Below, piece by piece: positions 1 to 6,695 of a stretch of 16,268 nt of DNA (position 1 is its first letter; each line of letters opens with the position of its first letter). Where the stretch lies: NCBI GenBank assembly GCA_030650265.1, contig JAUSEJ010000753.1:1-16268 (forward strand), given 5' to 3'. This DNA is from Dehalococcoidia bacterium. GTDB taxonomy: Bacteria; Chloroflexota; Dehalococcoidia; JACPQF01. The notes under the pieces are model-generated. The model saw only the letters and a list, made by a program, of their open reading frames with translations. It was not told the DNA's origin and made no database searches. The translations under genes and the position numbers were made by a program.

Positions 1-1029
1 GCCGAACAGCAATACGCCGTCATGGTGGCAAACGGGGACGGGGCAAGGCAGGTCTGGGCGACCGAGTTAGGCTGGCTGCTGGACACGGGGTGCGACTGGC
101 CCGATCGGAACTGGCAAAAGGTGAGCGAGCAGACGCAGGGGGAGTATCTGGTCAGAGCTTTCGCCTACGCGCGAGACAACTGGCCCTGGATGGGCGCCAT
201 GTTTGTTTTCAATCTTGATTTTGGCGGCGACTACTACCAGGCGGGCTGTCCCGGAAACACCTACATGTGCAATCCAGCCCGTTCCTACTCACTGACTTAT
301 CGAGACAATCCTTGTAGTCCGGGAACCCACGACATCAAGTTCCACGCCGGTTATGCAATGATCAAGAACATGCCCAAGTCAGTGCCGCCGACCTCCGCCG
401 TCAACCCGCTCAATGCGTATCAGAAGACAACTTCATTTGTCGTAGGCTGGTCGGGCGCTGATCAAAGCGGGACGGGGATTGGATCATACGACGTCCAATA
501 CAAGGTCGCAGGAGGAGGTTGGCAAGACTGGCTCACTGACACCAGCGCAACGTCAGCCTCATTCAGCGGCAGCCATGGCCAAACGTATTATTTCCAGTCG
601 AGGGCAATTGACAATGCCGCCGATCAGGAGGCCTACCCGGGCGGGAACGGCGACACGTCCACGACCGTAGATGCCATTGCTCCTACCTCTTCCCTACAGG
701 CTCTGGCCCCTACTCAAGCACATACCTGGTTCGTAGTTTCATGGCAGGGGACGGATAGTCCATCCGGGATAGCCTCTTTCGACGTAGAGTACAATTCCTC
801 CGGGACATGGCAGTCTTGGATGCTTGGCACGACGAGCGCATCGACTTTGTTCTTAAGCGGAACGGCCGGGCAAACTTACGGCTTTCGCGTGAGTGCGACC
901 GACAATGCCGGGAACGTGCAACCCTTCCCGAGCGCCTCAGCCTGGGTGTCTACCACGGCCGGAGTGGACGGCGCCGGGTTGAGCAGAATGTATCTTCCTC
1001 TTAGCCTGAAGTCTTCGGCGATCTATTGA
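1..1029 (+). CDS. Secreted glycoside hydrolase, C-terminal part, with two Ig/FnIII-like domains
   Basis: The reading frame is open from base 1, so the N-terminus lies outside the window and 342 residues remain. The motif WATELGW (Glu at about residue 22 of the visible part) resembles the nucleophile strand of clan GH-A enzymes (GH5/GH39-like), and the following region rich in Trp, Tyr and Asp fits the last strands of a TIM barrel. Two similar beta-sandwich repeats follow, at about 128-223 and 227-318. Each has a 'F-V-V-x-W-x-G-x-D' start, an 'S-x-D-V-x-Y' strand and an 'A-x-D-N-A' end, as in Ig/FnIII-like modules of extracellular enzymes. The protein ends in MYLPLSLK plus five residues, a tail I associate with secreted Chloroflexota proteins. 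It probably acts on polysaccharide outside the cell, but the substrate cannot be told. The GH assignment rests on a single motif and is moderate; the extracellular modular character is clearer. Confidence 0.6.
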   Translation, partial: AEQQYAVMVANGDGARQVWATELGWLLDTGCDWPDRNWQKVSEQTQGEYLVRAFAYARDNWPWMGAMFVFNLDFGGDYYQAGCPGNTYMCNPARSYSLTYRDNPCSPGTHDIKFHAGYAMIKNMPKSVPPTSAVNPLNAYQKTTSFVVGWSGADQSGTGIGSYDVQYKVAGGGWQDWLTDTSATSASFSGSHGQTYYFQSRAIDNAADQEAYPGGNGDTSTTVDAIAPTSSLQALAPTQAHTWFVVSWQGTDSPSGIASFDVEYNSSGTWQSWMLGTTSASTLFLSGTAGQTYGFRVSATDNAGNVQPFPSASAWVSTTAGVDGAGLSRMYLPLSLKSSAIY

Positions 1030-1105
1030 GCCGAGCCGCGCCAATCGACACTTATTCTTCGACGCTGGACCATCCGGCTTTGTCGAGATTGGCGTACTCG
1101 CTCGC

Positions 1106-1134
1106 TTGACACGATTGAGGCGTTATGCTAATAT
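1106..1134 (+). promoter_or_regulatory. Sigma-70-type promoter for the diguanylate cyclase gene
   Basis: A perfect -35 box TTGACA (1106-1111) is followed by a 17-nt spacer and TAATAT (1129-1134). TGC directly upstream of the latter makes it an extended -10. The -10 box matches 4 of 6 consensus bases, including the three most conserved. The predicted transcription start is near 1141, which leaves about 36 nt before the ATG at 1177. Confidence 0.7.
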
Positions 1135-1176
1135 TCTGACGGCGACCAGGCGATAACTTTGTTAAGGCTCAGTTGT

Positions 1177-2514
1177 ATGCTAAGAGCGCGCGTCGGTCTG
1201 GCCCTGGTGCTCCTCACGGCCGTTGGCTTGTTCTTCCTTGATGTTCTTCTTTCCCCTGAATTTGTCTTTCCTGTGGTCCTGTTCGCCGTGCCGACAATTA
1301 TAGCCGTCTATCGCCTCTCGACTCGAGAGGTGGCAGGGGTGGCGGTCGTTTCGATTGTTCTGGGGACGATTAGCCTCGCGCTACGCGAAGAATCCCTATG
1401 GATAACTTCTGTACACTTCCTTGCACTGGCGCTTATATGCATCTTCTGCGCCATTATTTCTGCCAAGATGAGCCGCCATATCGCCATGGCTGCTGAACGT
1501 GAGCAACTACTGGCGGAATTGCAGAGGGCAAACGAGCAACTTGAGAGCGACAAGTCTGCTCTAAGGCGCGAAGAGGAGGCGTTACGGGCGAGCGAGGAAA
1601 GGTATCGGGCGCTTGCGGAGACGGCACATGATATGATCTTCATTGTGGATCGAGATGGGTATGTTCAATACGTAAACCCGTTTGCCGCAGAGCAATTTGG
1701 TCTGCGGCCTGCGGAAATCATTGGAAAGCGGCGAGAGGACTTGTTTCCACCCCATACCTCAGATCACCAGAAGCAAAGCCTGCAAGAGGTTGTGATGACT
1801 GGCAAGCCACTTTATCGTGAGAACTCCGTGTCATTCCGTGGTATTGTACTGTGGCTAGATACCTGGCTGACGCCGCTAACCAATGCCGCCGGGGAAGTGG
1901 TTGCCGTCATGGGTATCTCGCGCGATATCACCGAGCGCAAGAAATACGAAGAGCAACTAGCTTACCTGGCGAGCCACGACCCTTTGACCGGACTTTCTAA
2001 TCGTCGCTCGCTGGCGGAGGCGATGGACAAGTCGGTCGCTCGCGCCCGTAGAGGAGTCACAAGTACAATTCTGTTTCTGGACGTCGACAACTTCAAGTCC
2101 CTTAACGACGCCTTTGGACATGCAAGCGGCGATCAGGCTCTAGTGTCGCTGGCCAAGCTGCTTCAGAATGAGGTGCGTTTTGAGGATCTTCTGGTGCGAC
2201 TGGGCGGGGATGAATTCGCAGTCCTGATGGAAGGAACAAACCTTGAGCAGGCCCAGTCAGTGTCTGTGCGAATGTGTCAAGCAATTAAGGGGTTCGAGTT
2301 TTCGATGGATGGGCTTCGGATAGCTCTGAGTCTCAGCGTCGGCATCGCTGTCATCGATGGTCAATACGACACTTCGAAAATACTTGCCCAGGCTGACACT
2401 GCCATGTACAGAGCGAAAGAGCAAGGGGGCGACAAGACCGTGTTGCATACGGGCGATGGCACGACTGAGCTCAAGAACTTGACGACGATAGAAAGCGATA
2501 AAGCGCTAGATTGA
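1177..2514 (+). CDS. Membrane-bound PAS-GGDEF diguanylate cyclase
   Basis: Predicted to make cyclic di-GMP from two GTP at the inner face of the membrane. Numbered from the ATG at 1177 (445 aa), residues 5-97 are strongly hydrophobic and give about four membrane segments. A coiled coil covers about 98-140, a PAS domain about 141-255 (ending in the PAC-like GISRDITERKK), and a GGDEF domain about 262-425. The active-site motif GGDEF is intact at 343-347. RFED at 334-337, five residues ahead of it, is a canonical RxxD inhibitory site, so product feedback is expected. No EAL or HD-GYP domain is present. A TTG at 1159 would add six residues; I prefer the ATG because AAGG lies about 8 nt upstream and the promoter places the transcript start near 1141. 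The gene stands alone, so the PAS ligand and the output are unknown. Confidence 0.9.
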   Translation: MLRARVGLALVLLTAVGLFFLDVLLSPEFVFPVVLFAVPTIIAVYRLSTREVAGVAVVSIVLGTISLALREESLWITSVHFLALALICIFCAIISAKMSRHIAMAAEREQLLAELQRANEQLESDKSALRREEEALRASEERYRALAETAHDMIFIVDRDGYVQYVNPFAAEQFGLRPAEIIGKRREDLFPPHTSDHQKQSLQEVVMTGKPLYRENSVSFRGIVLWLDTWLTPLTNAAGEVVAVMGISRDITERKKYEEQLAYLASHDPLTGLSNRRSLAEAMDKSVARARRGVTSTILFLDVDNFKSLNDAFGHASGDQALVSLAKLLQNEVRFEDLLVRLGGDEFAVLMEGTNLEQAQSVSVRMCQAIKGFEFSMDGLRIALSLSVGIAVIDGQYDTSKILAQADTAMYRAKEQGGDKTVLHTGDGTTELKNLTTIESDKALD

Positions 2515-2911
2515 GCTTTAGCGTTCGATGCTCACTGTATTGGGGTGAGTTGCAAATCCTGCCCGTTGGTTGATTTTGCCGCTAACCTTCGGCGGCTTCC
2601 TGAGGAGCCGTGGCCTCCAATTTGTGAACCCAGCGGAGGCACAGCCAGAGGGGAAGGGACAAGAAGATGCCGAAGGAGCTATCGATAATTCGCCAGGTGA
2701 GCGGAATGCAGCGTAGCGAACCGAAGACGAATGCGTAGGGCACGACGAAGGTCCCCATTTTCGCTCGATCTATACAGCGATCGGGTCAGGTCGAGGAGGA
2801 CAGCCAGTCTACCTCGGCCCGGGCCGGGATAGCCGTCGCTCCGCTCAACGCCAGTCCGACAATGAAGAGAGTCGTCATCCAGGCAGTTGGTCTGATTACC
2901 GGAGGGGCTTC
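2515..2911. other. Convergent intergenic stretch without a confident gene
   Basis: This lies between the ends of the diguanylate cyclase (+) and the Nramp gene (-). A weak stem CTCAC/GTGAG (2531-2535 with 2545-2549) and a GCCGC/GCGGC pair near 2578-2596 could help end transcription, but neither is followed by a T run. The rest is occupied by the interrupted membrane ORF on the minus strand listed separately. Nothing else is recognisable. Confidence 0.5.
2582..2878 (-). pseudogene. Small membrane-protein ORF interrupted by one TGA, or remnant of one
   Basis: Directly downstream of the Nramp gene, and in the frame of its stop codon, the minus strand encodes 30 residues starting with ATG at 2878 (MTTLFIVGLALSGATA..., a hydrophobic stretch ending in ARA, signal-like). 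A TGA at 2788-2786 follows. The same frame then continues open to a TAG at 2584-2582. The second part contains an ATG at 2758 and 58 residues with two hydrophobic segments (GTFVVPYAFVFGSLRCIPL and FGIFLSLPLWLCLRWV), then a polar Glu/Ala-rich tail. Third codon positions are GC-rich, as in neighbouring real genes. Read through the TGA, it would be a roughly 98-residue, three-helix membrane protein. I do not recognise a family. It could be a decayed gene, two tiny ORFs, or a sequencing error. Confidence 0.3.
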
Positions 2912-4219
2912 CTAGATGGGCATCCAACCTACCACCAGAACGATCAGGAGTACGACGGATATAGCGATTATGATGATGACCGTTAGCCAGGCGATGACGT
3001 TGAAGACGGGGCCATTTACATAATTGCCCATTACTTCCCTGCTGTTGCTCAGCTTCAGCATGAAGATGAGTAGAACGGGCAGGAGAAGGCCATCGATGAA
3101 CTGGCTTGTAATGATGGCGCCAATTAGGGGTAGCCCTGGTATTAGAACTACCAGGACAGACAAGACAATCAACCCTGTGTAAAGCCCGTTGAATACGGGC
3201 GCCTCGCCGAAAGTCTTTGAAACCCCTCTCTCCCAGCCGAAGGCCTCGCTCAAAGCATAAGCGGTGGAAAGGGGAAGCACACAGGCGGCTAGCATAGAAG
3301 CGCCAAATAGGCCAATGGCGAAGAGAATAGTGGCGTATTGGCCGACCAAGGGCGCCAGGGCTGTTGCCGCATCTTCGGCGGTCTCCACGGCGATTCCGGC
3401 GGGGTGAAGGATCGTTCCGGTGGTTACTATGATGAAGGCGGCAACAGCAATCGCAAAGATCGACCCGAAGATCACGTCGAGGCGGGTGAAGGGATAGTCC
3501 CTGATAGTCACGCCTTTGTCGACGACGGCAGACTGGACAAATAGCTGCATATAGGGCGTTATCGTCGTTCCTACCAGGATAATGATGGCCATCAGGAAGT
3601 CGGCGTTTACGCTAATTGACGGCGCTATGGTCGATCTCGCTATGTAGCCCCAATCCGGGTGAGTCATGAAGGGGGCAATGAAGTACACGCCGAAGGCGGC
3701 GGACAGGATCAAAAAGACTCTTTCTGCCGTGCGATAGGAGGCTCGCACCACGACAAGCCAGACCACAAGGCCCATCAGAGGAACGGCGATGTAGCGGCTG
3801 ATGCCAAGGAGTTCGGCGCTCGCGGCTATGCCAGCAAATTCGGCAATGGTCGTGCCTCCGTTGGCGACTAATAAGGCGAGCATAGCAATGGCCGTCCAAC
3901 GGATGCCAAACTCCTCCCGGATCAGGTCTGCGAGTCCTTTGCCGGTAACGGCGCCCATACGGGCGCTCATCAACTGGATGACGATCAGGCTCACGGCAAT
4001 AATGGCCAATACCCATAGCAACTGATAGCCGAACACCGCACCCACATGAGAGTAGACCGCGATGCCACCGGCATCGTTGCCGGCGATGGCGGCGATTAAG
4101 CCAGGTCCGAGTATGGCAAAGTACAGCATAACTCCCCGGCGCGTGGCCGAAATGCGCCTCGTTAGCCGTCTCGCACCTCGAGGTTGCCCGCCTTCTGACC
4201 TCTGGCTTTCTTCCGGCAA
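2912..4219 (-). CDS. Nramp-family divalent metal transporter, divergent; possible Mg2+ carrier
   Basis: Multi-helix inner-membrane carrier of the Nramp/SLC11 family (435 aa, about 11-12 membrane segments; start at GPGLIAAIAG). Two family signatures sit in the right places but are altered. Helix 1 has D49-A-G-G52 where typical Mn/Fe carriers have DPGN. Helix 6 has GTTI-T221-P-Y223 where they have (A)MPH. Thus the Asp is kept, while the Asn and the soft-metal Met are lost. I recall that Nramp-related magnesium transporters also lack this Met, so Mg2+ is plausible, but this is inference. I chose the TTG at 4219 because AGGAG lies 6 nt upstream; a TTG at 4234 would add five residues but has no ribosome site. 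It lies 20 nt after the PRC/MgtE_N/CBS gene and is probably cotranscribed and coupled to it in function. Confidence 0.85.
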   Translation of the reverse strand: MPEESQRSEGGQPRGARRLTRRISATRRGVMLYFAILGPGLIAAIAGNDAGGIAVYSHVGAVFGYQLLWVLAIIAVSLIVIQLMSARMGAVTGKGLADLIREEFGIRWTAIAMLALLVANGGTTIAEFAGIAASAELLGISRYIAVPLMGLVVWLVVVRASYRTAERVFLILSAAFGVYFIAPFMTHPDWGYIARSTIAPSISVNADFLMAIIILVGTTITPYMQLFVQSAVVDKGVTIRDYPFTRLDVIFGSIFAIAVAAFIIVTTGTILHPAGIAVETAEDAATALAPLVGQYATILFAIGLFGASMLAACVLPLSTAYALSEAFGWERGVSKTFGEAPVFNGLYTGLIVLSVLVVLIPGLPLIGAIITSQFIDGLLLPVLLIFMLKLSNSREVMGNYVNGPVFNVIAWLTVIIIIAISVVLLIVLVVGWMPI

Positions 4220-4225
4220 GTGTGT

Positions 4226-4230
4226 CTCCT
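4226..4230 (-). promoter_or_regulatory. Ribosome binding site fixing the Nramp start
   Basis: AGGAG on the minus strand, 6 nt ahead of the TTG at 4219. It lies inside the longer reading frame that would begin at 4234, which argues that translation starts at 4219. Confidence 0.55.
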
Positions 4231-4239
4231 GCAAAACGA

Positions 4240-5481
4240 TTATCTAAAGATTCTTGGAAGGCGCCGCCGCCATGGTTCCGGCAGCACGATTTCCATGGCG
4301 TCATCCAGCGTGACGACACCAAGGATTTCCCGTTTTTCATCTACAATGGGAAGGGCCTGAAGGTTGTACTCGGCAATCTTGCGCGCGACATCGCGACCGG
4401 AATCGCCGCTATCGGCAACAATAAGGTGGCGTTCCATGATATCGGTTATCTGCTCTGTTGGCTCGGCCATTATGAGGTCCCGCAAGGAAACGGCGCCAAC
4501 AAGCCGGCCATCAGTTTCGCTCTCGACCACGTAAATGTAGAAGAGAAAATCAGGCTTCTCCTCCAGTCGTCTGATGTGTTCGATGGTTTCAGCCACGGTG
4601 GAAGAAGAGGCAATCGCCGCGAAATCGGTTGTCATGATGCCTCCCGCCGTGTTCTCCTCGTACTCCATCAACTCCCGGACGTCCTCGGCCTCTTCCTGAT
4701 CCATCAAATCGAGCAAGTCCCCGGCCTTTTCTTCTGACAGTTCGGCGAGAATGTCGGCGGCCTCGTCAGGAGCCATTTCCTCCAGAATGTCGGCTGCCTT
4801 CTCCTCCTCCATACCCTCGACGATGTCTACCTGTCGTTCCGGGCTCATCTCTTCAATGGTGTCGGCGGCAGTCGCTGGATCTAGCGAACCGACGATCTCG
4901 GCGCCCTGGTGATACGACAGAGAATCGATGATCCTGGCAATGTCAACCGGGTGTAGCTTCGATAGCCGCTCGTGGGACATCTTCAATCGAACTGAAGGGG
5001 CGTGGCTGACCAGATACTCAATGTTGGCCCAGTCGATTATCTCCCGGCTTGCCATCTTGCCGAACCAGGACGATGGCCCCAGCCGCCGGATAATAGCCTG
5101 AGGACTGACATCTACCCCTACTACTCTCACTACGGTTTCAACCCTGGCTAGCTGCAGGTCGTTGACTCTCACGACCCGCTTGCCGTTTACATCGACGAGT
5201 TGCTTGTCCAATACGTCTTTGATAAGAAGTATCTCGCCGTCACGCCGGGCAAACGGTTGGAGGTTAACCTGGAAAGATGAGAGCGAAGCTCCCTTATCGG
5301 AAAGGTCGGCTACCTGGGCCCAGGGGACAAAGAAATCTCTCGATCCCGTTCTGGCCATCAGACCGACGGCGGGCGGATAGATTTCCTCGCCGAGATGAAC
5401 GATGAGGTCTTTGATTGTGGCGATTGGCTCGCTTTGCCGGTCGAGTATCGGCCGTCCGATGATCTGAGACAAGAACAACAT
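4240..5481 (-). CDS. PRC-barrel / MgtE_N / tandem CBS protein (stand-alone Mg2+ sensor module)
   Basis: A 413-residue soluble protein with no membrane segment. Residues 1-75 and about 82-150 look like two PRC-barrel-like beta units (each with 'GRPILD' or 'KQLVDVNGKRV' type strands). Residues 170-275 form the acidic helical MgtE_N superhelix with repeated 'AADILEEM-P' units. Residue 275 onward carries the MgtE-like YEENTAGGIMTT, leading into CBS1 (about 280-345) and CBS2 (about 350-400, ALPIVDE...GVVTLDD). In the MgtE channel these same two domains bind Mg2+ and gate the pore; here the channel domain is missing. The next gene is an Nramp-like carrier, so I infer this protein senses intracellular Mg2+ (or a nucleotide through CBS) and controls that carrier. 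The ATG at 5481 has AAGGA 7 nt upstream. Confidence 0.85.
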   Translation of the reverse strand: MLFLSQIIGRPILDRQSEPIATIKDLIVHLGEEIYPPAVGLMARTGSRDFFVPWAQVADLSDKGASLSSFQVNLQPFARRDGEILLIKDVLDKQLVDVNGKRVVRVNDLQLARVETVVRVVGVDVSPQAIIRRLGPSSWFGKMASREIIDWANIEYLVSHAPSVRLKMSHERLSKLHPVDIARIIDSLSYHQGAEIVGSLDPATAADTIEEMSPERQVDIVEGMEEEKAADILEEMAPDEAADILAELSEEKAGDLLDLMDQEEAEDVRELMEYEENTAGGIMTTDFAAIASSSTVAETIEHIRRLEEKPDFLFYIYVVESETDGRLVGAVSLRDLIMAEPTEQITDIMERHLIVADSGDSGRDVARKIAEYNLQALPIVDEKREILGVVTLDDAMEIVLPEPWRRRLPRIFR

Positions 5482-5841
5482 TGTCTTATCCTTACTCGTA
5501 CGTTGGTTTCTCTAGAGATACGGCATCACGGCGCCCCGACAAATCTGATTCTGCCCCGTCTATCTTGAAGGCATCGCCTGGCCAAAGGCAGAGCGCGTGA
5601 CAAAGACGGTAGTCCATTACAGGTTCGCGGTGCCCAAACATCCCGGTCCCTGGTCTGATTGAGAGCGGAACGTATTACCAGGCCTGAATCGGCCACGTGA
5701 AACTGCCCGCAAGGGTAGTGTTAACTTGGGGCGACTTTGGCGGGAGGACCTCGCGAAAGCTCGCTGAAAGGGAAGGCGAGCTAAAGCTGAAGGTGAAGGG
5801 GACTGAAAATGGCTGATTTGAAGGCCGTCTATTCCCTCGAA
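5482..5841. other. Intergenic and leader region upstream of the metal-transport operon
   Basis: There are 360 nt between the CBS-protein start and the comB stop (both genes on the minus strand). I find no credible ORF, no tRNA, and no match by eye to the conserved cores of the M-box, yybP-ykoY, TPP, cobalamin, FMN or SAM riboswitches. AAGGA at 5489-5493 is the ribosome site of the CBS gene. A pair CCTGGT/ACCAGG (near 5649-5654 and 5677-5682) could fold in the leader. A TTCACG-18-TAATAC arrangement on the minus strand (around 5673-5702) is a weak promoter candidate. Confidence 0.45.
5758..5782 (-). terminator. Stem-loop downstream of comB, possible terminator
   Basis: A perfect 7-bp inverted repeat AGCTCGC/GCGAGCT with an 11-nt loop lies about 60 nt after the comB stop. 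On the minus strand it is followed by only three T residues, so intrinsic termination would be weak. It might instead be a structural element. Confidence 0.3.
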
Positions 5842-6648
5842 TCAAACAATTTCAGCCCTCTTCACAACCTCGATCCCCTGCCGCATGTTCGCCAAAGTTG
5901 GTACCACCCGGCTAGTATCCACTTCTCCGCAGAAACGTAAGTCGCTTTCTAACCCCAATTGAATCAGACCTTTTCCGTTGCCGCTTTCCCTGAACGCGGC
6001 CTGGATGTCGCCCCCGTAGGTTGTGCAAAGGCGGTAGGCCGCGATGGCCGATTCGTCGATGAACCAACGGTCTGTCTCGAACTCGCCACCCGAAATCAAC
6101 CGGGCGAAATCGACCTTCAGGTCCGCCTCGTCGCCGATCTCGACGTGAGCCATGATCTTGCCAACCATATAGCCGGCGCAGAAAACATCGTCAAGGCCGT
6201 AGGCTGTCCCGGTGGCCCGTCCCGCGCACACAATGGCGATATCCTGTCCAATGGCCAGGGCCGCCTCTACCACCGCAGAAACGTTGCGGAAGCAGCCTAT
6301 CAGGACAGTGGGAGCGCTGACCAGTTCGGCAAGAGCCTTTGTACCGTTGCTAGTAGCATACACAATATGTCTTTCCGCCAGATCAAGGGATTGGTATTCG
6401 ACCGGCGAGTTTCCATAGTGAAAGCCGGCCGGGGCCAGTCCGCCATGCTCACCGCAGAGCAAGGCGTCAGGCTGTCCCGCCTGAATGGTGCGCGCCTCTT
6501 CGACGCTGCCTGCCAGGCGAATCATCGGGGCGCCGCGCTCCAGCATCGTTACAAGCGTTGTGCTGGCCCGCAGAACGTCAATAACGATGCAGGTCTTCCG
6601 CTCGGCGTTTTGAAGCATCTGAGGCAGCACGGCGACTTCAACGATCAT
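5842..6648 (-). CDS. comB: ComB-family 2-phosphosulfolactate phosphatase homologue
   Basis: 268 residues, full length for the family. Recognisable conserved blocks in order: CIVIDVLRASTTLVTML (about 20-36), LLCGEHGGLAPAGFHYGNSPVEY (about 63-85), YATSNGTKAL (about 97-106), IVCAGRATGT...LDDVFCAGYMVG (about 138-163), and the C-terminal 'GLESDLRFCGEVDTSRVVPTL' block. In methanogens ComB removes phosphate from 2-phosphosulfolactate in coenzyme M synthesis. Many bacteria without coenzyme M carry homologues whose substrate is uncertain, so only a Mg-dependent phosphatase acting on a small phosphorylated acid can be suggested. No sulfolactate pathway genes adjoin it. The ATG at 6648 is preceded by GGGAG at 6 nt. 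The gene appears to be a single transcription unit with its own strong promoter. Confidence 0.85.
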   Translation of the reverse strand: MIVEVAVLPQMLQNAERKTCIVIDVLRASTTLVTMLERGAPMIRLAGSVEEARTIQAGQPDALLCGEHGGLAPAGFHYGNSPVEYQSLDLAERHIVYATSNGTKALAELVSAPTVLIGCFRNVSAVVEAALAIGQDIAIVCAGRATGTAYGLDDVFCAGYMVGKIMAHVEIGDEADLKVDFARLISGGEFETDRWFIDESAIAAYRLCTTYGGDIQAAFRESGNGKGLIQLGLESDLRFCGEVDTSRVVPTLANMRQGIEVVKRAEIV

Positions 6649-6665
6649 CCTCTTCTCCCTGCCGG

Positions 6666-6695
6666 ATTATAGGCGACGGAGGGGATGCCTGTCAA
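6666..6695 (-). promoter_or_regulatory. Near-consensus sigma-70 promoter for comB
   Basis: On the minus strand, TTGACA (6695-6690) is followed by an 18-nt spacer and TATAAT (6671-6666). Both hexamers match consensus perfectly. Transcription should start near 6659, leaving only about 10 nt of leader, which holds little more than the ribosome site. A 12-bp palindrome GATCTATAGATC lies upstream at 6727-6738. Confidence 0.8.

Noticed and set aside
2786..2788. TGA as a selenocysteine codon in the small membrane ORF
   Set aside because: No SECIS-like structure is evident, and neighbouring residues resemble no known selenoprotein; decay or error is simpler.
3612..4340. 242-codon minus-strand frame overlapping the Nramp and CBS genes
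   Set aside because: An out-of-frame shadow of the Nramp gene, full of Arg, His and Cys, with no family pattern.
4222..4737. 171-codon plus-strand frame
   Set aside because: Lies opposite the strongly conserved CBS/MgtE_N coding sequence and has no recognisable domain.
5482..5841. M-box or other known metal riboswitch
   Set aside because: The conserved cores of these elements could not be found by eye on the minus strand; left as a region to scan by covariance model.
5858..5864. TTCACAA half-site as a Rex operator
   Set aside because: Only half of the palindrome is present, and it lies inside the end of comB.
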